Positions 23,701 to 52,100 of a stretch of DNA of 64,000 nucleotides are shown here, in pieces. Every line of letters starts with the position of its first letter. Positions within the stretch are counted from its first letter, which is position 1. Where the stretch lies: assembly GCF_949628215.1 (NCBI RefSeq), contig NC_134282.1:19138723-19202722 (forward strand), read 5' to 3'. The translations under genes were made by a program, and so were the position numbers. The notes below the pieces were generated by a model. That model worked only from the letters and a program-made list of their open reading frames with translations. It did not search any database and had not been told where the DNA came from. Origin of the DNA: Phalacrocorax aristotelis (lineage: Eukaryota > Chordata > Aves > Suliformes > Phalacrocoracidae).

Positions 23701-26700
23701 AACATTCTTCTACGTGTTTTATAGTAATACAGTAAATATTCAAACCAAGGCTTTTTCAGAAAGTGATTGGCTTGTTGTGCTAGCAAGAGACATTGTCTTG
23801 TGTATGCTGTGTGTCTGATTCTGTTGCTCATCAAAGCAGATGTTTCCTTTATGCTAAAAATAGTGAAACAAGTAACTTAAGCAGCATTAAAACTCAAGAG
23901 GGGGATATTTTTTTCTGAGACTAGGATGTGCTTTCTAGGAATCTTCTGGAAAGGGTTTGTAGGATTCATATGATCCAGCTTTGACCAGTTGCATAAGCTT
24001 CCAGGAAACTATACAATGTAAGTCTTAAAGAGGATGGAAGAACTCTCCTTCACCTTTGGTAGCAATAGTCCATATCTGAATGTGGAAGACTGTAGCAGTC
24101 TGAAAAGGCGTCCTTTGGAATATAAAAATACTAATTAGGAAAGAATTTCCGAGAGTGGGCAATAAGTTGCTTTTGTTGCCATAATGGTTCTCATTTTTTT
24201 CATCCTTTGGCCTGTGTGAGTGACCTTTCAAGTGTTTGCTGAATTACAGCTTCAGAATCTGCCAGACTTGTTGGGCAACTGTATTCAAACAGATGTTCTG
24301 CATGTTTTGGATTCTAGCCCTGCATGTTGCCTTTTGGTGGCCTCCTGCATGCCTATAAGGGCCATGTGTGTTTCATGTAAGTAGTCCTGAGTCTGTAGTA
24401 CAGCCACTTCCTTAAATTTGAGAACCTGGTTTTGTTCTGTTTACCAACAGGATTGTGTGTCTTCTGACATGGGGATGCTGGCCTTGCTGCCAGATACACT
24501 GGTAGCCTCTGCCCCCCTGTGTGGGACAGTGAGCAGCTACAGGTTTTTCCTACACTAACTACATGGGAATCTCAGACTGTGTGCTGCCTCTGTCTTAATA
24601 GGTTTGGTTACAGAGACTTATCCTGGAGGTAAATGAAATACTTGTACCCTGAGGTTACAAAGTGTCACTAATGGGGATGGAAGAAAGGCATATTTGGAAA
24701 CCTTTTCTGTGCTAGATGGAGTCTCAGACATCAAGAAGTATTGACGGTGGTGCCACATGAAGCCACTGTGGCAGGAGGCAGCCTGTTAATAGCCAGAGAC
24801 ACTCAGCCAGCAGAATGTGGGAGTAGAAGCCAGGAAGCTCACTGTTGAGCTTTGGGAAAAACGCTCATCTGTCTGTTTCTTGCTATTTTGACTTAACAAC
24901 TGACTTTTTTTTTCTTTTTCCTTTTTAATGAGCAGAAGGAGCCATCGGGTAGCTGAAGACCCATAGCAGAGGAGTATGTGCAGTGTTACTCTCTGAGGAG
25001 TCATTAGGTGTAGCTAAAAATGTTGGTGTAAAGGCTTATGAAATTTGAAATTTCTTTTTTGTCTTTCTGAAATTAAAAGTAGTGGCTGCACTGTAAATCT
25101 TGTTTTGGCACAGAACTCATGTCTGCAGTAGTTCCTTCAAACAGACAGCTGCTTTGGTTTCTTGAACATAACTTTTAGAGGATACATTACTCTTGATACT
25201 CTAGGCACCTACTCTGGAAGTCCTTTTGTCCCTCTGATGTGTGTATTGCTTTTGTGTTCTTTTTTTCCCTGACCTTTGAGATGATCTGAGGCCAGGTCAT
25301 TTTAACTTAATTTTTGCTGTGTTTCTGAACAAACACATATCTGTTCACTGTCAGAGGCTAACCTCTCCCTATCCTTTCCACCCACCCCAGACAAGCGGGT
25401 GTAGGCTAACCCACCCTAACAGCAGTGTGGAGGTGGTTAGTTATCTAATGCTTTGCAGAGCCAAAGCTGAAAAATACCTATGTGATCATCGCAGAATGTA
25501 GTCACGAGGCTTGCCCTGTCATAGTTGTCTTTGCTGGGCTAAGTCAATGAAGCAGTTGCTAGAACGGGTATTTTGACTTAAACCTAAGTGAATAGGAATG
25601 TATATGACTACAGGAATGGGATCTGGTAAAGTAGCTTTGTATTTATAAAAATAAAACCAAACTGTGTGCTGCCTCAGTAATGTCTACCAGCTTTGTAGTT
25701 CTCTTCAAAACAATCTTCCTTTGAAGAAAGAGAAGATGAGCAGTTTAAGAGGGTAACCTCTGAGGCACTAGCCCCCAACTAAAGTGGCTCATGGTTGAGA
25801 TCTCCCACTCCAACAGCACCTTGTGGCCAGGCTGCTCTCAGTTTGGACTCTGAAGCATTACTCAGTACTGCTGCTAGGGATCAGCAAAGGCTGTAACGTT
25901 GTCATATAAAAATTATTTTTGAGCAAACACTCCAGATGCCTAAGATCAAGTAGCTTAGCTTAAGTAACTAGGACGACCATGTTCCTGTGATCACCTTTAA
26001 TGCTGTATCCGTACGTCTTGAATGCAAGATGCTAGAAATTAGGTCTGAGGACTCTCACTGAAGACATTAATTCCAAGCTGTGAAAGCAGTTAAAGCATAA
26101 CTATATATAGACTCCACATGTATTGTGGCAGTCCACATCACCCCTTGCTTTGTTAAACCAGTGAGCTGCTTTTGGTCTCACAGCTGCACTGTTGCTGGTA
26201 TGTGGATAAGAAGTACTCTGAGCTGTTGCCTGAAAAGCTCACCTGGCTAATGACAACTGCTAGCTCTCTGTATATAGTGATTAATGTGCCTGTACTACTA
26301 GGCAGCTATGATCCCAAGCAGATTGGTGTTGAATTTTGTCAAGATGCTGCTTAAATAATCCTTATCTGCAAACATAATGGTTAGAAAGGTTGAATTACTG
26401 GACCAGCTAGATCAATGGTTGCTAATGTGTAATCATTGCCTATAAGTTCAGCAGTCTTCCCAGGCTTTTGTAAAAGCAGTAATAAACCAAGGTGTTTGCT
26501 GCTAAGAACCCCCTGCTGTACAGTGATAGGCTGGGTGACATCTCAAACGCTTGTGTGAGCTGCGTGCAAAATACCTAAGAATTCAGTCTGATTTGCATCT
26601 TGGTCATGGGGGAGATAGACACTTTAGAGGAGAAATAAAGGGTCTTTATTTCGCTTGTAGTTCCAGGCCTGTGTTTTTTCTCATGTTCAGGGGATAGGCC

Positions 26701-27561
26701 AGATATTTGAGGCTTGATCCATCCATATTGATAAATGGAATGAGAAGTAAGCCTGTATCTATTTCAGTGCTAATTTTAATCTTCAGTCCTGACTACAGAC
26801 TGCAGTCATATTCAAAGCCTCGTGTGTTATAGGATGCATGTAGCTCTATGTACTCCCCTAGACCTAAGCTTTTCAGTTGCTTCAGGCAAGCTCAGGAAGT
26901 CACTCAGCTGGGCCTCGGTCAGGATTCCTGTGGTGGCTCCTTAGGTCTGGAGCAAGGGTGTTGGTTCCCTGTGGGCTTCCTTATTGAGTCCTTGTTATAG
27001 TGTGCCCCAGAGGGGCAGTTCTGCAGCAAATGAGGGAACACTGATCTAGAGAGACTGGCATGCAGTTAGGGGCATAGGTCTGTCATGGTATATATGGTTT
27101 CTACTGTGCTTTGGGAACACATACTTTTCCGTATAAAATCGCAGCAGATCAAAAGTATAATCTGTAACTGCGGCAATAAGGCTGCTTCTCTCCTCTCCAG
27201 GATATAAGCATGAGGCAGGCAGTCATTTCCAGCATCTGAGCAACTCCTGAGTCACTAGCTGCCCTACTGAGCCTCAGCCATGTGCTAGCATGGCCAGATG
27301 TAGCAAGATAAATTAGGTGAAGTAGCCCACACCATTAGACTTTTGGGAATGTCTCTGAGCATGCCTTCCACTTGTCCCTCCTTGCAGTCTGCCTGAGTTC
27401 ATTACTTCTGTGGCATCAAGATGTGTGCTATCAGGTCCTCACTACCACAGGTATTTTAAGAATTGTCTTCTCATTGAGGATGTGTGCAGCAAAAGGTGTC
27501 TGTGCCTGCTGTACTGTTTGTTGCCATGCAGCCTACTGATATATGCCCTCTCTTGCTTCAG
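14785..27561 (+). other. AP2M1: AP2M1 intron 1 (12.8 kb)
   Basis: Runs from donor GTGAGG to acceptor TTGCTTCAG. The CpG-rich beginning gives way to AT-richer sequence with almost no recognisable repeats except one CR1 fragment at 21142-21665. The many short open frames look random. I see no tRNA, C/D-box or other structured RNA that I can defend. The intron is long for AP2M1, since the whole mammalian gene is roughly 10 kb as I recall. Confidence 0.7.
21142..21665 (+). mobile_element. CR1 LINE, 5'-truncated, sense orientation
   Basis: The 3' part of a chicken-repeat-1 non-LTR retrotransposon. It encodes the C-terminal part of the CR1 ORF2 reverse transcriptase; an open frame of about 147 codons ends at 21588, with motifs such as [32 protein letters not shown] and [21 protein letters not shown] short 3' UTR follows, and the element closes with the diagnostic tail ATTCTATGATTCTA at 21652-21665. 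The break at the 5' side is the usual abortive reverse transcription. The still-open frame suggests a moderately young copy. It is inserted in AP2M1 intron 1 and is not a host gene. Confidence 0.95.
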
Positions 27562-27573
27562 GTCTTAAGCAAC

Positions 27574-27591
27574 ATGGGAAGAGAAGACTGA
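27574..27591 (+). CDS. Short uORF (MGRED) in AP2M1 5' UTR
   Basis: In exon 2, ATG at 27574 in the context AACATGG (A at -3, G at +4) opens a five-codon frame, M-G-R-E-D, stopping with TGA at 27589-27591. That is nine bases before the AP2M1 start at 27601. The context is at least as good as that of the main start (ATCATGA), so it could lower AP2M1 translation through leaky scanning or reinitiation. Whether the uORF is conserved was not tested. Confidence 0.5.
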   Translation: MGRED

Positions 27592-27600
27592 AGTTCCATC

Positions 27601-44253
<16,653 letters not shown>

Positions 44254-45235
44254 CCCCAGCAGGCTGGCAGGCTCCCTCTTCTCCAAGCCATCCTCTGCCT
44301 CTCCTCAGTCTTCAAATACATTCAGAGAAAACATCTGCCTGGCCCGTCAATGCAGATTGAAAGCCCCTGTGGCTCACCCTGGGAGTGAACTGGCCTGCAT
44401 GTGCTTGGTTACCAACCATGCTGCAGCTGAAGTTCAGAACCCAGCTGTGTGCAGGGGTGCAGTCAGCCTCCTGCTCCCTGTCCCAGGGTGGGGAAGGGCT
44501 AGTCTAACTCCCATCCTCTCGTGATCTTTATAGGGAACGTACACCATTAAACTCCTCTTCTGTTGGTGTCTCACTACTTGCATCATATCCTAGTATTTTT
44601 GAAGTTCTTGTGCATATGTACTCGTAGAATAGACCTAAACATAGACTGGACAAATCTGAGTTGAAGTTACCCTGGCTTCTGTACTAGCTATTGCTGTTGT
44701 GGTAGATGTTGCTGGCCAGTCTGAGATGCCTGGGGTGGTGAAATTGTTGGGCCTCCACCAGAGGAGGTGGTGGGCTCGTCACATCTCACCACCACCTTAT
44801 ATTTCTTGCAAAGTCATCAGTATAGAGTCCTGCCATGGGAAGGTTTGTGACCAAAAAGGATGAGAGTCTAGACTCTTGCTGGTGTGTGTGTGGGTGGCGC
44901 AGCATTTCAGGTCATTAGAGCACTTACCCCCACCCACTACTGGCTCAAGCCAGTCTGTCCTCAAACTGGGAATGTGGCCCCTCTGTCCCAGGGAGCACGG
45001 GTCAGCTGTGCTCTGTCAGGATGGGAATAGGGTGTCTCCTTGGGGAATCTAAAATGCAGTTGGCAGTAAAATCTCCCTGCCCCAGCCTGCCCTCTCCACA
45101 CTTCTACCAAATGCTTCTGGGCCATAGGAATGCTGCTGCTACCCACAGTCCTGCTTCTGGTAGTGTGGTCTCCATTTTGTACACTTTGTGATTTGTCCAG
45201 CTCTGAATCTAATAAAGTATGTAGAATGGAGAAGG
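44254..45235 (+). other. AP2M1: AP2M1 3' UTR
   Basis: About 1 kb of non-coding sequence from the TAG at 44251-44253 to the canonical AATAAA at 45211-45216. Confidence 0.8.
45211..45216 (+). terminator. AP2M1: AP2M1 poly(A) signal (AATAAA)
   Basis: The only canonical hexamer between the AP2M1 stop and the ABCF3 promoter. Cleavage is expected near 45230-45240. Confidence 0.8.
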
Positions 45236-45239
45236 CTAC

Positions 45240-45900
45240 CTGCGCTCCTGTTTGGGACTTGTGGTGCAAGAGCCTGGGCTGTGCTCTAGGCCTGTGCCAG
45301 TGTGCCTTTGGGCTTGCTTTTGTAGCCTCCCCAACCCTGGGCTACCTGGGGCTTAGCAGGTGGAAAGAACCAGTGATGCTTTTCTTCCTGGCAGTGCCAG
45401 TGCTGGATTCCAGCTGCTGTTGCCACTGCTGCAGTTCCCTGGGGAAAGGAGTGTGCTGTGGGCTTTCCTCTGAGGGTTGGCTCACCAAAGCCTGCAGCTG
45501 GGCTGAACTGATGACCCTTGCTGCTGTCCTGGTAAGGCCTGGCTTTTCAACCCAAGCCTGGCGTAAGTGAACCATAGCGGCTTTTCCCTGCAAGCAGCTG
45601 AAAACAAGCTGAGTTTTCCCTTTCCTCTGGGCTGCTGGAGGCCTGGGGCAGGGAGGACCCTGGTCTTGGTGGCTGAAGGTGCCAGCAGCTGCAGCAGCAG
45701 CCTTAAGTGGCCCTTGGCTCAAGAGCCTCTGCCTGTACCCCCTACCTGTGAGCAGGTGGGTGAGCTGGAGCATGGAGAGGGGCGCACTGTTTCCAGGCCC
45801 TGCAAACGGCAATGGGGTGAGGAACAAGCTTGACAGCTGAAACTCTTTACTGTACTTTTGAAAAAAAAAAAAAGGGGGGGGGGAGGAGGTGGAACCGACG
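45240..45900 (+). other. AP2M1-ABCF3 intergenic interval
   Basis: About 0.7 kb with no gene recognised. It ends in an A13G10 homopolymer pair at 45861-45883 immediately before the ABCF3 CpG island. Confidence 0.7.
45861..45883 (+). repeat. A13G10 homopolymer tract
   Basis: Thirteen A followed directly by ten G and then GAGGAGG, a pure-purine run at the upstream edge of the ABCF3 promoter. It is prone to slippage and to sequencing error, so its length should be treated as approximate. Confidence 0.85.
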
Positions 45901-45919
45901 CCCTCATAAAACCTCTTTC

Positions 45920-46163
45920 ACCCCGGCACGTGGCAGCAGCTGCCACACCCGGCGCGCGCCGCGCATGCGCTGCCACCCCGCCCGGACTCCGTTTCCCAGC
46001 GGTCCCCGTGCCCATGGAGGCCGCCCGCCTCCTTCCCGGCAGCCCCCGCGCCCGCCCCGTCCCTTCCGCCTCTGCCGCGGCGCCGGGCTCGGGCCGGCGG
46101 CGGCACCGGGCCGGACCGCCACGCCCCGCCACGCCCCGGGCCCCGCTCCCGCACCGCCCCGCC
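45920..46163 (+). promoter_or_regulatory. ABCF3: ABCF3 CpG-island promoter and 5' UTR
   Basis: CpG-dense, TATA-less sequence with an E-box CACGTG at 45927-45932 and a perfect NRF1 palindrome GCGCATGCGC at 45961-45970. The start codon context is CGCCATGG, close to the Kozak optimum. Initiation is probably between about 45980 and 46100. Confidence 0.75.
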
Positions 46164-49100
46164 ATGGCGTCCTGCGCTGACATCCTCCGCAGCGAGTTCC
46201 CCGACTTGGACGGCGAGGTCTTCGCTTACGTGACGGGTGAGCGGTCCCCGCCTCCTCGCGCCTCGGCCTGCCGCCCCGCCGCCTGTCGCGACACCTCCCC
46301 GCTGTCGCGACAGGCGGCCGCGCCCGACTGGCGACTAGGCGGCCGGGGAAGGAACGGAGCGGTGGGAGCGGGCAGGTGCCACCTGTCGGCCGCGGCACGA
46401 CAGGCGGCCGCCTGTCGCGACAGCGGAGGGTGCTGTGTGCCCGCAGGGATCCTGCAGGGCGGCGGGACGGACTTCGAGTCGGTGGACGAGCTGGTGGAGG
46501 CGGTGGGGGAGCTGCTGCGGGAGGTGTCGCAGGACACCAAGGACGATGGCGCCATCCGGGAGATCTGCCAGCGCCTCTTCAACACCCTGCAGCTGTAAGG
46601 GCCGCTCCCGCCCCGGCCCCCCGCCCCCCTCAGCCCCTCACCCCCTCACCCCCTCACCCTCCTCCTCTCTCTCAGGGAGGAGGGCCGGGCCCAGCGCTGC
46701 AGCCAGGTGCTGCTGGACGCCCCCATCCAGCTCTCCCAGATCACCGATGGGTACGGTGAGTGAGCAGCTCCCCCCCAGAGACCGGCAGCCCCCATCCCGG
46801 TGCCGGCGGTGTTGGCGGGGTGCTGGTGCAAAGGACAGGCTTTAGGTGTTGAGCCTTCGCTCCCCGGCCTTGGGGGAGTGGTTCCCCGCACCCCTGCACG
46901 CCTTGGGCTCCCCTGTGCAGTTGCACCCCTCATTCTCCTCCTGCTGCTGAGCTGCTGCCAGCAGCACCTGACTGCCCGCCGGCCAAGCTAGGGTGGAAGG
47001 AGAGGAGCCGCCCTTTGGTCCCCTCATCCCGTTGGAGAGGGGATGGTTCTGCCTGGATGTGGGCAGCCGCTAAGGCAGTGCTTGGTGGAGACTCCCTGGA
47101 GCAGGTGCTCACCAACCCAACGGTCTTGTTGCAGTAGACACCAGCGTGGACCTTCTGCCAGGGTTGTTGCTGAAGAGGGGCCAGACCTCGGTAAGTGGGG
47201 GGCTGCGCCCTTGTCCATAAGCCAGCAGACGCGGTGGGAGCAACTCAGGTGTGGGGCTGCAGGTGCCCTGCCCTGCTCCAGTCACTTCGCCCTAGGAGAG
47301 CCGCCAGGACAGCACAGCTGCGAGAAGCACTGCTTCTCTTTGTCAGCTTTGCTGTAATTTAGGAAGCTCTCGAGCTTGGTCCAGTAAAGAGGCTCAACAG
47401 GATTTATCAGCATATTAATTTGACAAGATCTATTTGCCGTAACTTCCTAAAGAGCTTCAAAGCATGGCTGATGCAGTGGTGGTGCTCAGAGTGCAGCTTC
47501 TCTATGATTCAGGAGGGCCTTTGGCTTCTACCGAAAGGCCTTTGACTGAGAAAATAGGATGTATTGGGATGACATCTTGCCATACTCAATGGGAGAGAAA
47601 ATCCTGGCTAACAGTTAGATGTTGGATGATAGCAGGGAGCCGCTGTTCTCCAGAGAGCTGCTGCGGGGTGGTTGTAAGCCCAGCTTTAGAAATGGCTGTG
47701 GGTTGTCATGGTTTGAGAAATAAATCAGGAGTGGAGAAGCCTGGAAGTAGTTAGGTCCATGACCTGGAGGAAATGGGAACACCTTTGCTGGTGAAATGTG
47801 CGGTGGCTCAGGAGTGACCGGGCTTGCCCTCTGTGTTGGATGTGCCAAATTTTGAGTGAGGTGTGGTTGTGCATCTGCAAAGCAAAGATGACGGTAGCTG
47901 TACAGGGTGGGCAGCCTCTCTACCAGGCTGGTCTCTTGTAGAGCTCTCCCTTCCTGGGGTAATATGTTGTGGACGAGAACCCGTCGCTTGGAGGCTGAAA
48001 CCTAATGTGATCGCCACGTGTCTGAATGGGAGCCTTAAGTGAAAGCTGGCAGTTGTTGCTGGTTTTGGCACTGGAGTTGTTGCTGCTGGGTTCATTCTCT
48101 GGCTCGTGTGCAACTCAAAAAGGATCTTCAGAAAAATTGAAGATGATTCAGAGAAGGTCTTGGGAGGCCTCTCAAGTTCTGGAGGACATGTCTTACTGGG
48201 AGACTCAGGGAGGTCAGAATAGTTTAGAGTGACTCAATCTGTCTGTAGGTACGGGGTCACAGCTCCAGTAACAAGATGCTCTTCAGTCTAGCATGTAAGT
48301 CTGTAATGTGCTCTGGTGGCTGCAGAGTTGCCTAGAAATATCTAGGAGCATTCTTGGTCAGCCACAAATATTTGACTTGATGCAGGAATAATCTGGAGCG
48401 GGCTGAGAGCCTGACCAGGACCAGAGGCCAGGTTAAAACACTTGGCTGCTTCTTGCCTTCAGGTTTAATTAAATGCTTTTTGTCTCTGTCTTGATTGATC
48501 TGCCACGTAAGCTGACTTTGTTCCAAACTGGCTAAAGTTTAACGTGCCTTGTGGTCTAGGATGAGGGTGGGTGTAGGGTGTAACCGAGGAGGCACAGGGA
48601 TAGCAGGTTGCTGCTGTTGAAGTGACTTGGCTGACCCAGGTCCCTGGAACTAGAGAAGCTGGCCATACGTTAGGGTCAGCCAAACTCTTTGCCTTGCTTA
48701 GGCAAAACTGTTGTGTATGAGCAGTTGATTTATGATTTCATTCCTGAAGTGACTTCCTGGCCTGATTAACTTCCTCAAAATGTGCTTGAATCTGTCTAGG
48801 TTCCCCTGTCCTACCTCCCTCCTGCCTTCCCTCCCTTCCTTCCAGGTGTGAGGGGTTGATCAATCTCTTCTCTTGTGGAGTTGGGCTTTTGGGGCTTTTG
48901 CTGAAGATGCTCTCTCTTCTTTAAACTTTAAACTTCATGCTTTGTGCCCCAGATGGTGAATGCGAAGAAACTGGAGAAGGCAGAAGCCAGGCTGAAAGCC
49001 AAGCAGGACAAGAGGATGGAGCGTGATTCCTTGAAGTCATCTGGTCCTCTGTGAGTATGGAGGGTGCCTTGAACATCCCTATCCCACTCTGCTGAGGGTG

Positions 49101-52100
49101 GCTGGGATCTGGCTGCACCAGAGCTTTCCTGTTGAGTCCCCTTCTCTGCCTTCTTCCTGCCCACAGGGTGCTTGAGGAGGCATCTGCCAGCCAAGCTGCC
49201 AGCAAGAAGGAGACTCGCATGGAGTCATCAGGCAAGAACAAGTCCTATGATGTGCGCATCGAGAACTTCGATGTGTCCTTCGGTGAGCGGTGAGTGCAGG
49301 TGGGGAGGTGGGACAGATCCTGGCTGGGGTTTTGGACCAGGGGTCATTGAGACTGGATTGGAGAGTGGTTGGGAAATGACAGAGGGCGTGAGAAAGATCA
49401 GAAAGCAAGGTGGGCACCCGAGCCTGTTGGCTTTGGGCAGGAGAAGTCTGTCATGGTTGCTTGGCCCCAGCACAGCCTGAAATATGCTGGGGGCAGGTGG
49501 CTGCCAGTTGCCTCCCTCTCTGTGGGGCAGTCTGACCAGGTCCCTGCCTGTTTTCTTGCTTTAGTGTCCTACTGGCAGGAGCAGACCTGAACCTGGCATT
49601 TGGACGGCGCTACGGGCTGGTGGGCAGGAACGGGCTGGGAAAGACTACGCTGCTGAAGATGATTGCCAGCCGGAGCCTGCGCATCCCCTCACACATCAGC
49701 ATCCTCCATGTGGAGCAGGAGGTGGCTGGGGACGAGACGCCAGCGCTGCAGAGTGTGCTAGAGTGCGACACCACTCGTGAGAGTCTGCTGCGGGAGGAGA
49801 GGGATCTGACAGCTAAGATTAATGCCGGCAGGTGAGATGTTGCTGCCGGGTTTCCAGCCCTTCTGTGCCTTCTTGGCCGCAGGGTCTTGTTCTGAGGTCT
49901 CTCCCTTCAAATGGTGGGCTCCAGCAGGGCTGGGCTGCATCTTGGCCACCTTAGTCCTGCTTGGCGAGCTCAGGCCCCCCCAGCACTCAAACCCTGACCC
50001 CCATCAGTCCCACACACTCCTCTTTGTCCTGCCCTAGGGGAGGAGGGACAGAAGGTGCCAGGCTGTCGGAGATCTACGCGAAGCTGGAGGAGATTGAGGC
50101 AGACAAGGCCCCAGCAAGGTGAGACAGCCCTGTGGGGACCGCTGTCTGTTGGCATGGGCAGTGGTTTGGGGCATGGGGTATGGAAGGGTAATGCTGTGGC
50201 CCTGGGATCCAGATGTGGGGAGAGGGGACTTTCCCTACTGCTCTTCTTGTCTCTCCTTCTGTCACAGCTCTGCTGGGTTAGGATTAGTTGAGCTTCCCCC
50301 AAAGCTGGAGGGATTTTTTTTCTTTTCCCAAATGGCTTGCATTGTTGCTGCTGCTCCTGTCAGACCTCCCCAGTTTCCTGGTTTCTGGGGAACGTTTCTG
50401 GGATGGTGGTGGTAGTGACCCTCTTCCTGGTCAAAGAGCTGAAAGCTTCTTGTGAATCTCCTGGGGCTTCCTGTGGATGCTGTGCCTTGCTGGGCTGCAT
50501 TTGCCAGCCAAGTGCTGCTCTTGGGTGTGCAGGGAAGTTTTCCTGCGCCAGAATGGCCTTAAACCTTAAACTATGCAACAGACTCCCCACAGTGACTGTG
50601 GGTCTGACACTTCAGACTGTTCTCTGCCATTGGACGCTGTAGCTGGGTTCCAATTCTCTCCCCTTTTCCCCAGGGCATCCGTCATTCTCGCTGGGCTGGG
50701 CTTTAATGCGAAGATGCAACAACAGACAACCAAGTAAGTCTTCAGGTTCTGGACATTGAAACAGAAATGGGTCTGGGGAGACGCTGCTGCTAGCAAACCC
50801 CCAGGCACTGCTGTGGCTGCAAGGGAGGGGAGCTCTGTGGGAGAGTGAGGGTCTATTCCTGCCCATCCAATATGGTCTCCTGCCCTGGAGGTGCCAAGCC
50901 ACCTGCCTGCTGGACCATGGATCTTGTGCTGCGCCCCAGATCTCTGCAGGGGCACCCCATCTCTGGGTGACAGCAGAGCCAAAAGGGCTGCCAGTGAGCA
51001 GGGAGCCTGGCAGGCAGGCAAACACAGAGTTATTCTGCATTAAACAGTAACCCCTTTCTGCAACCTCTTCTCTCCTCAGAGAGTTTTCCGGAGGCTGGAG
51101 AATGAGACTGGCCTTAGCCAGAGCCCTGTTTGCCAGGTTGGTGTCCAGGCCTTCATGCCATGGGGTTAATCCTCCTTGCTGTCCATACTGTGAGGTGCAG
51201 GGGTGCTGCCTGACTGTCCTCTTGACTCAGGCTCTCAGGGTGGGGGGCGTTGGAGGCATTGTAGCTCTCTGTGTATGGTGAAACATGCTCTGCACTGACC
51301 CTGTGCTCTTTTTGCTTCTGACACCCGTGTCTTGTTTCTCCTAGGCCAGATCTCCTTCTGCTGGATGGTAAGTCGATACTGTGATTTCCCTCCAACACTG
51401 CCGCTGGGCCTGCCTGTGCCCCTGCTGGCGTTGGGAACGCCCTGTGGCCTTTAGCTGCCTGCTCAAAATAGTCCTGCATGACAGGGCCAGTGCTGGTAGG
51501 GCTGTCGGTGCTCCCCTGGCACGGCGGACAGAGCTGGTGGTGGTGCGGGGAAGTCTGCTCAGGTGGCCACTTTCACTGCGCTCAGCAGAGCTTTGCCCCA
51601 GGTCCCAGCCAGGTGGTCTGTGTGTCATCGTGCCCCAAGCCCCTGTCCCTGCGATGGGCTCTGGCTGCCAGCATGCTCTGGGGAGAGTCCCTTTACTACA
51701 GGGGGTGACCCCAGCGCTGGGCTGGTTCCTTGGGGAGGTGCCGACTTTGGGTGGGGGGTCTGGGCAAGGCGCTGCTGCCGAGGCACCAGGGTCCAGGTAC
51801 TGGTATGGAGTGGGGGGAGCATCTCTAGCTGAGCCTTGGCCCCTGTACCCAGCCCCTTCAGCACACCCCACATGTGTTAGTCCCCTGAGCTGTGGGGGCA
51901 GGTCCCCATGCAGGGTGTCTTCCCCCACAATGCTGATCACTAGCCTCTCCTGTGCAAAAAGGCGTAATCCAGCTGTCCTCATGACCTCAGTGCCTCTTTC
52001 CGTTCCCTCAGAGCCAACGAACATGCTGGACGTGAGGGCCATTTTGTGGCTCGAGGCCTACCTGCAGGTATGGGGTGGTGGGAGGCCCTGGGACAGAGAG

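Noticed and set aside
45130-45570. 146-codon plus-strand frame downstream of AP2M1
   Set aside because: It spans the AP2M1 3' end including its AATAAA, with no protein resemblance.
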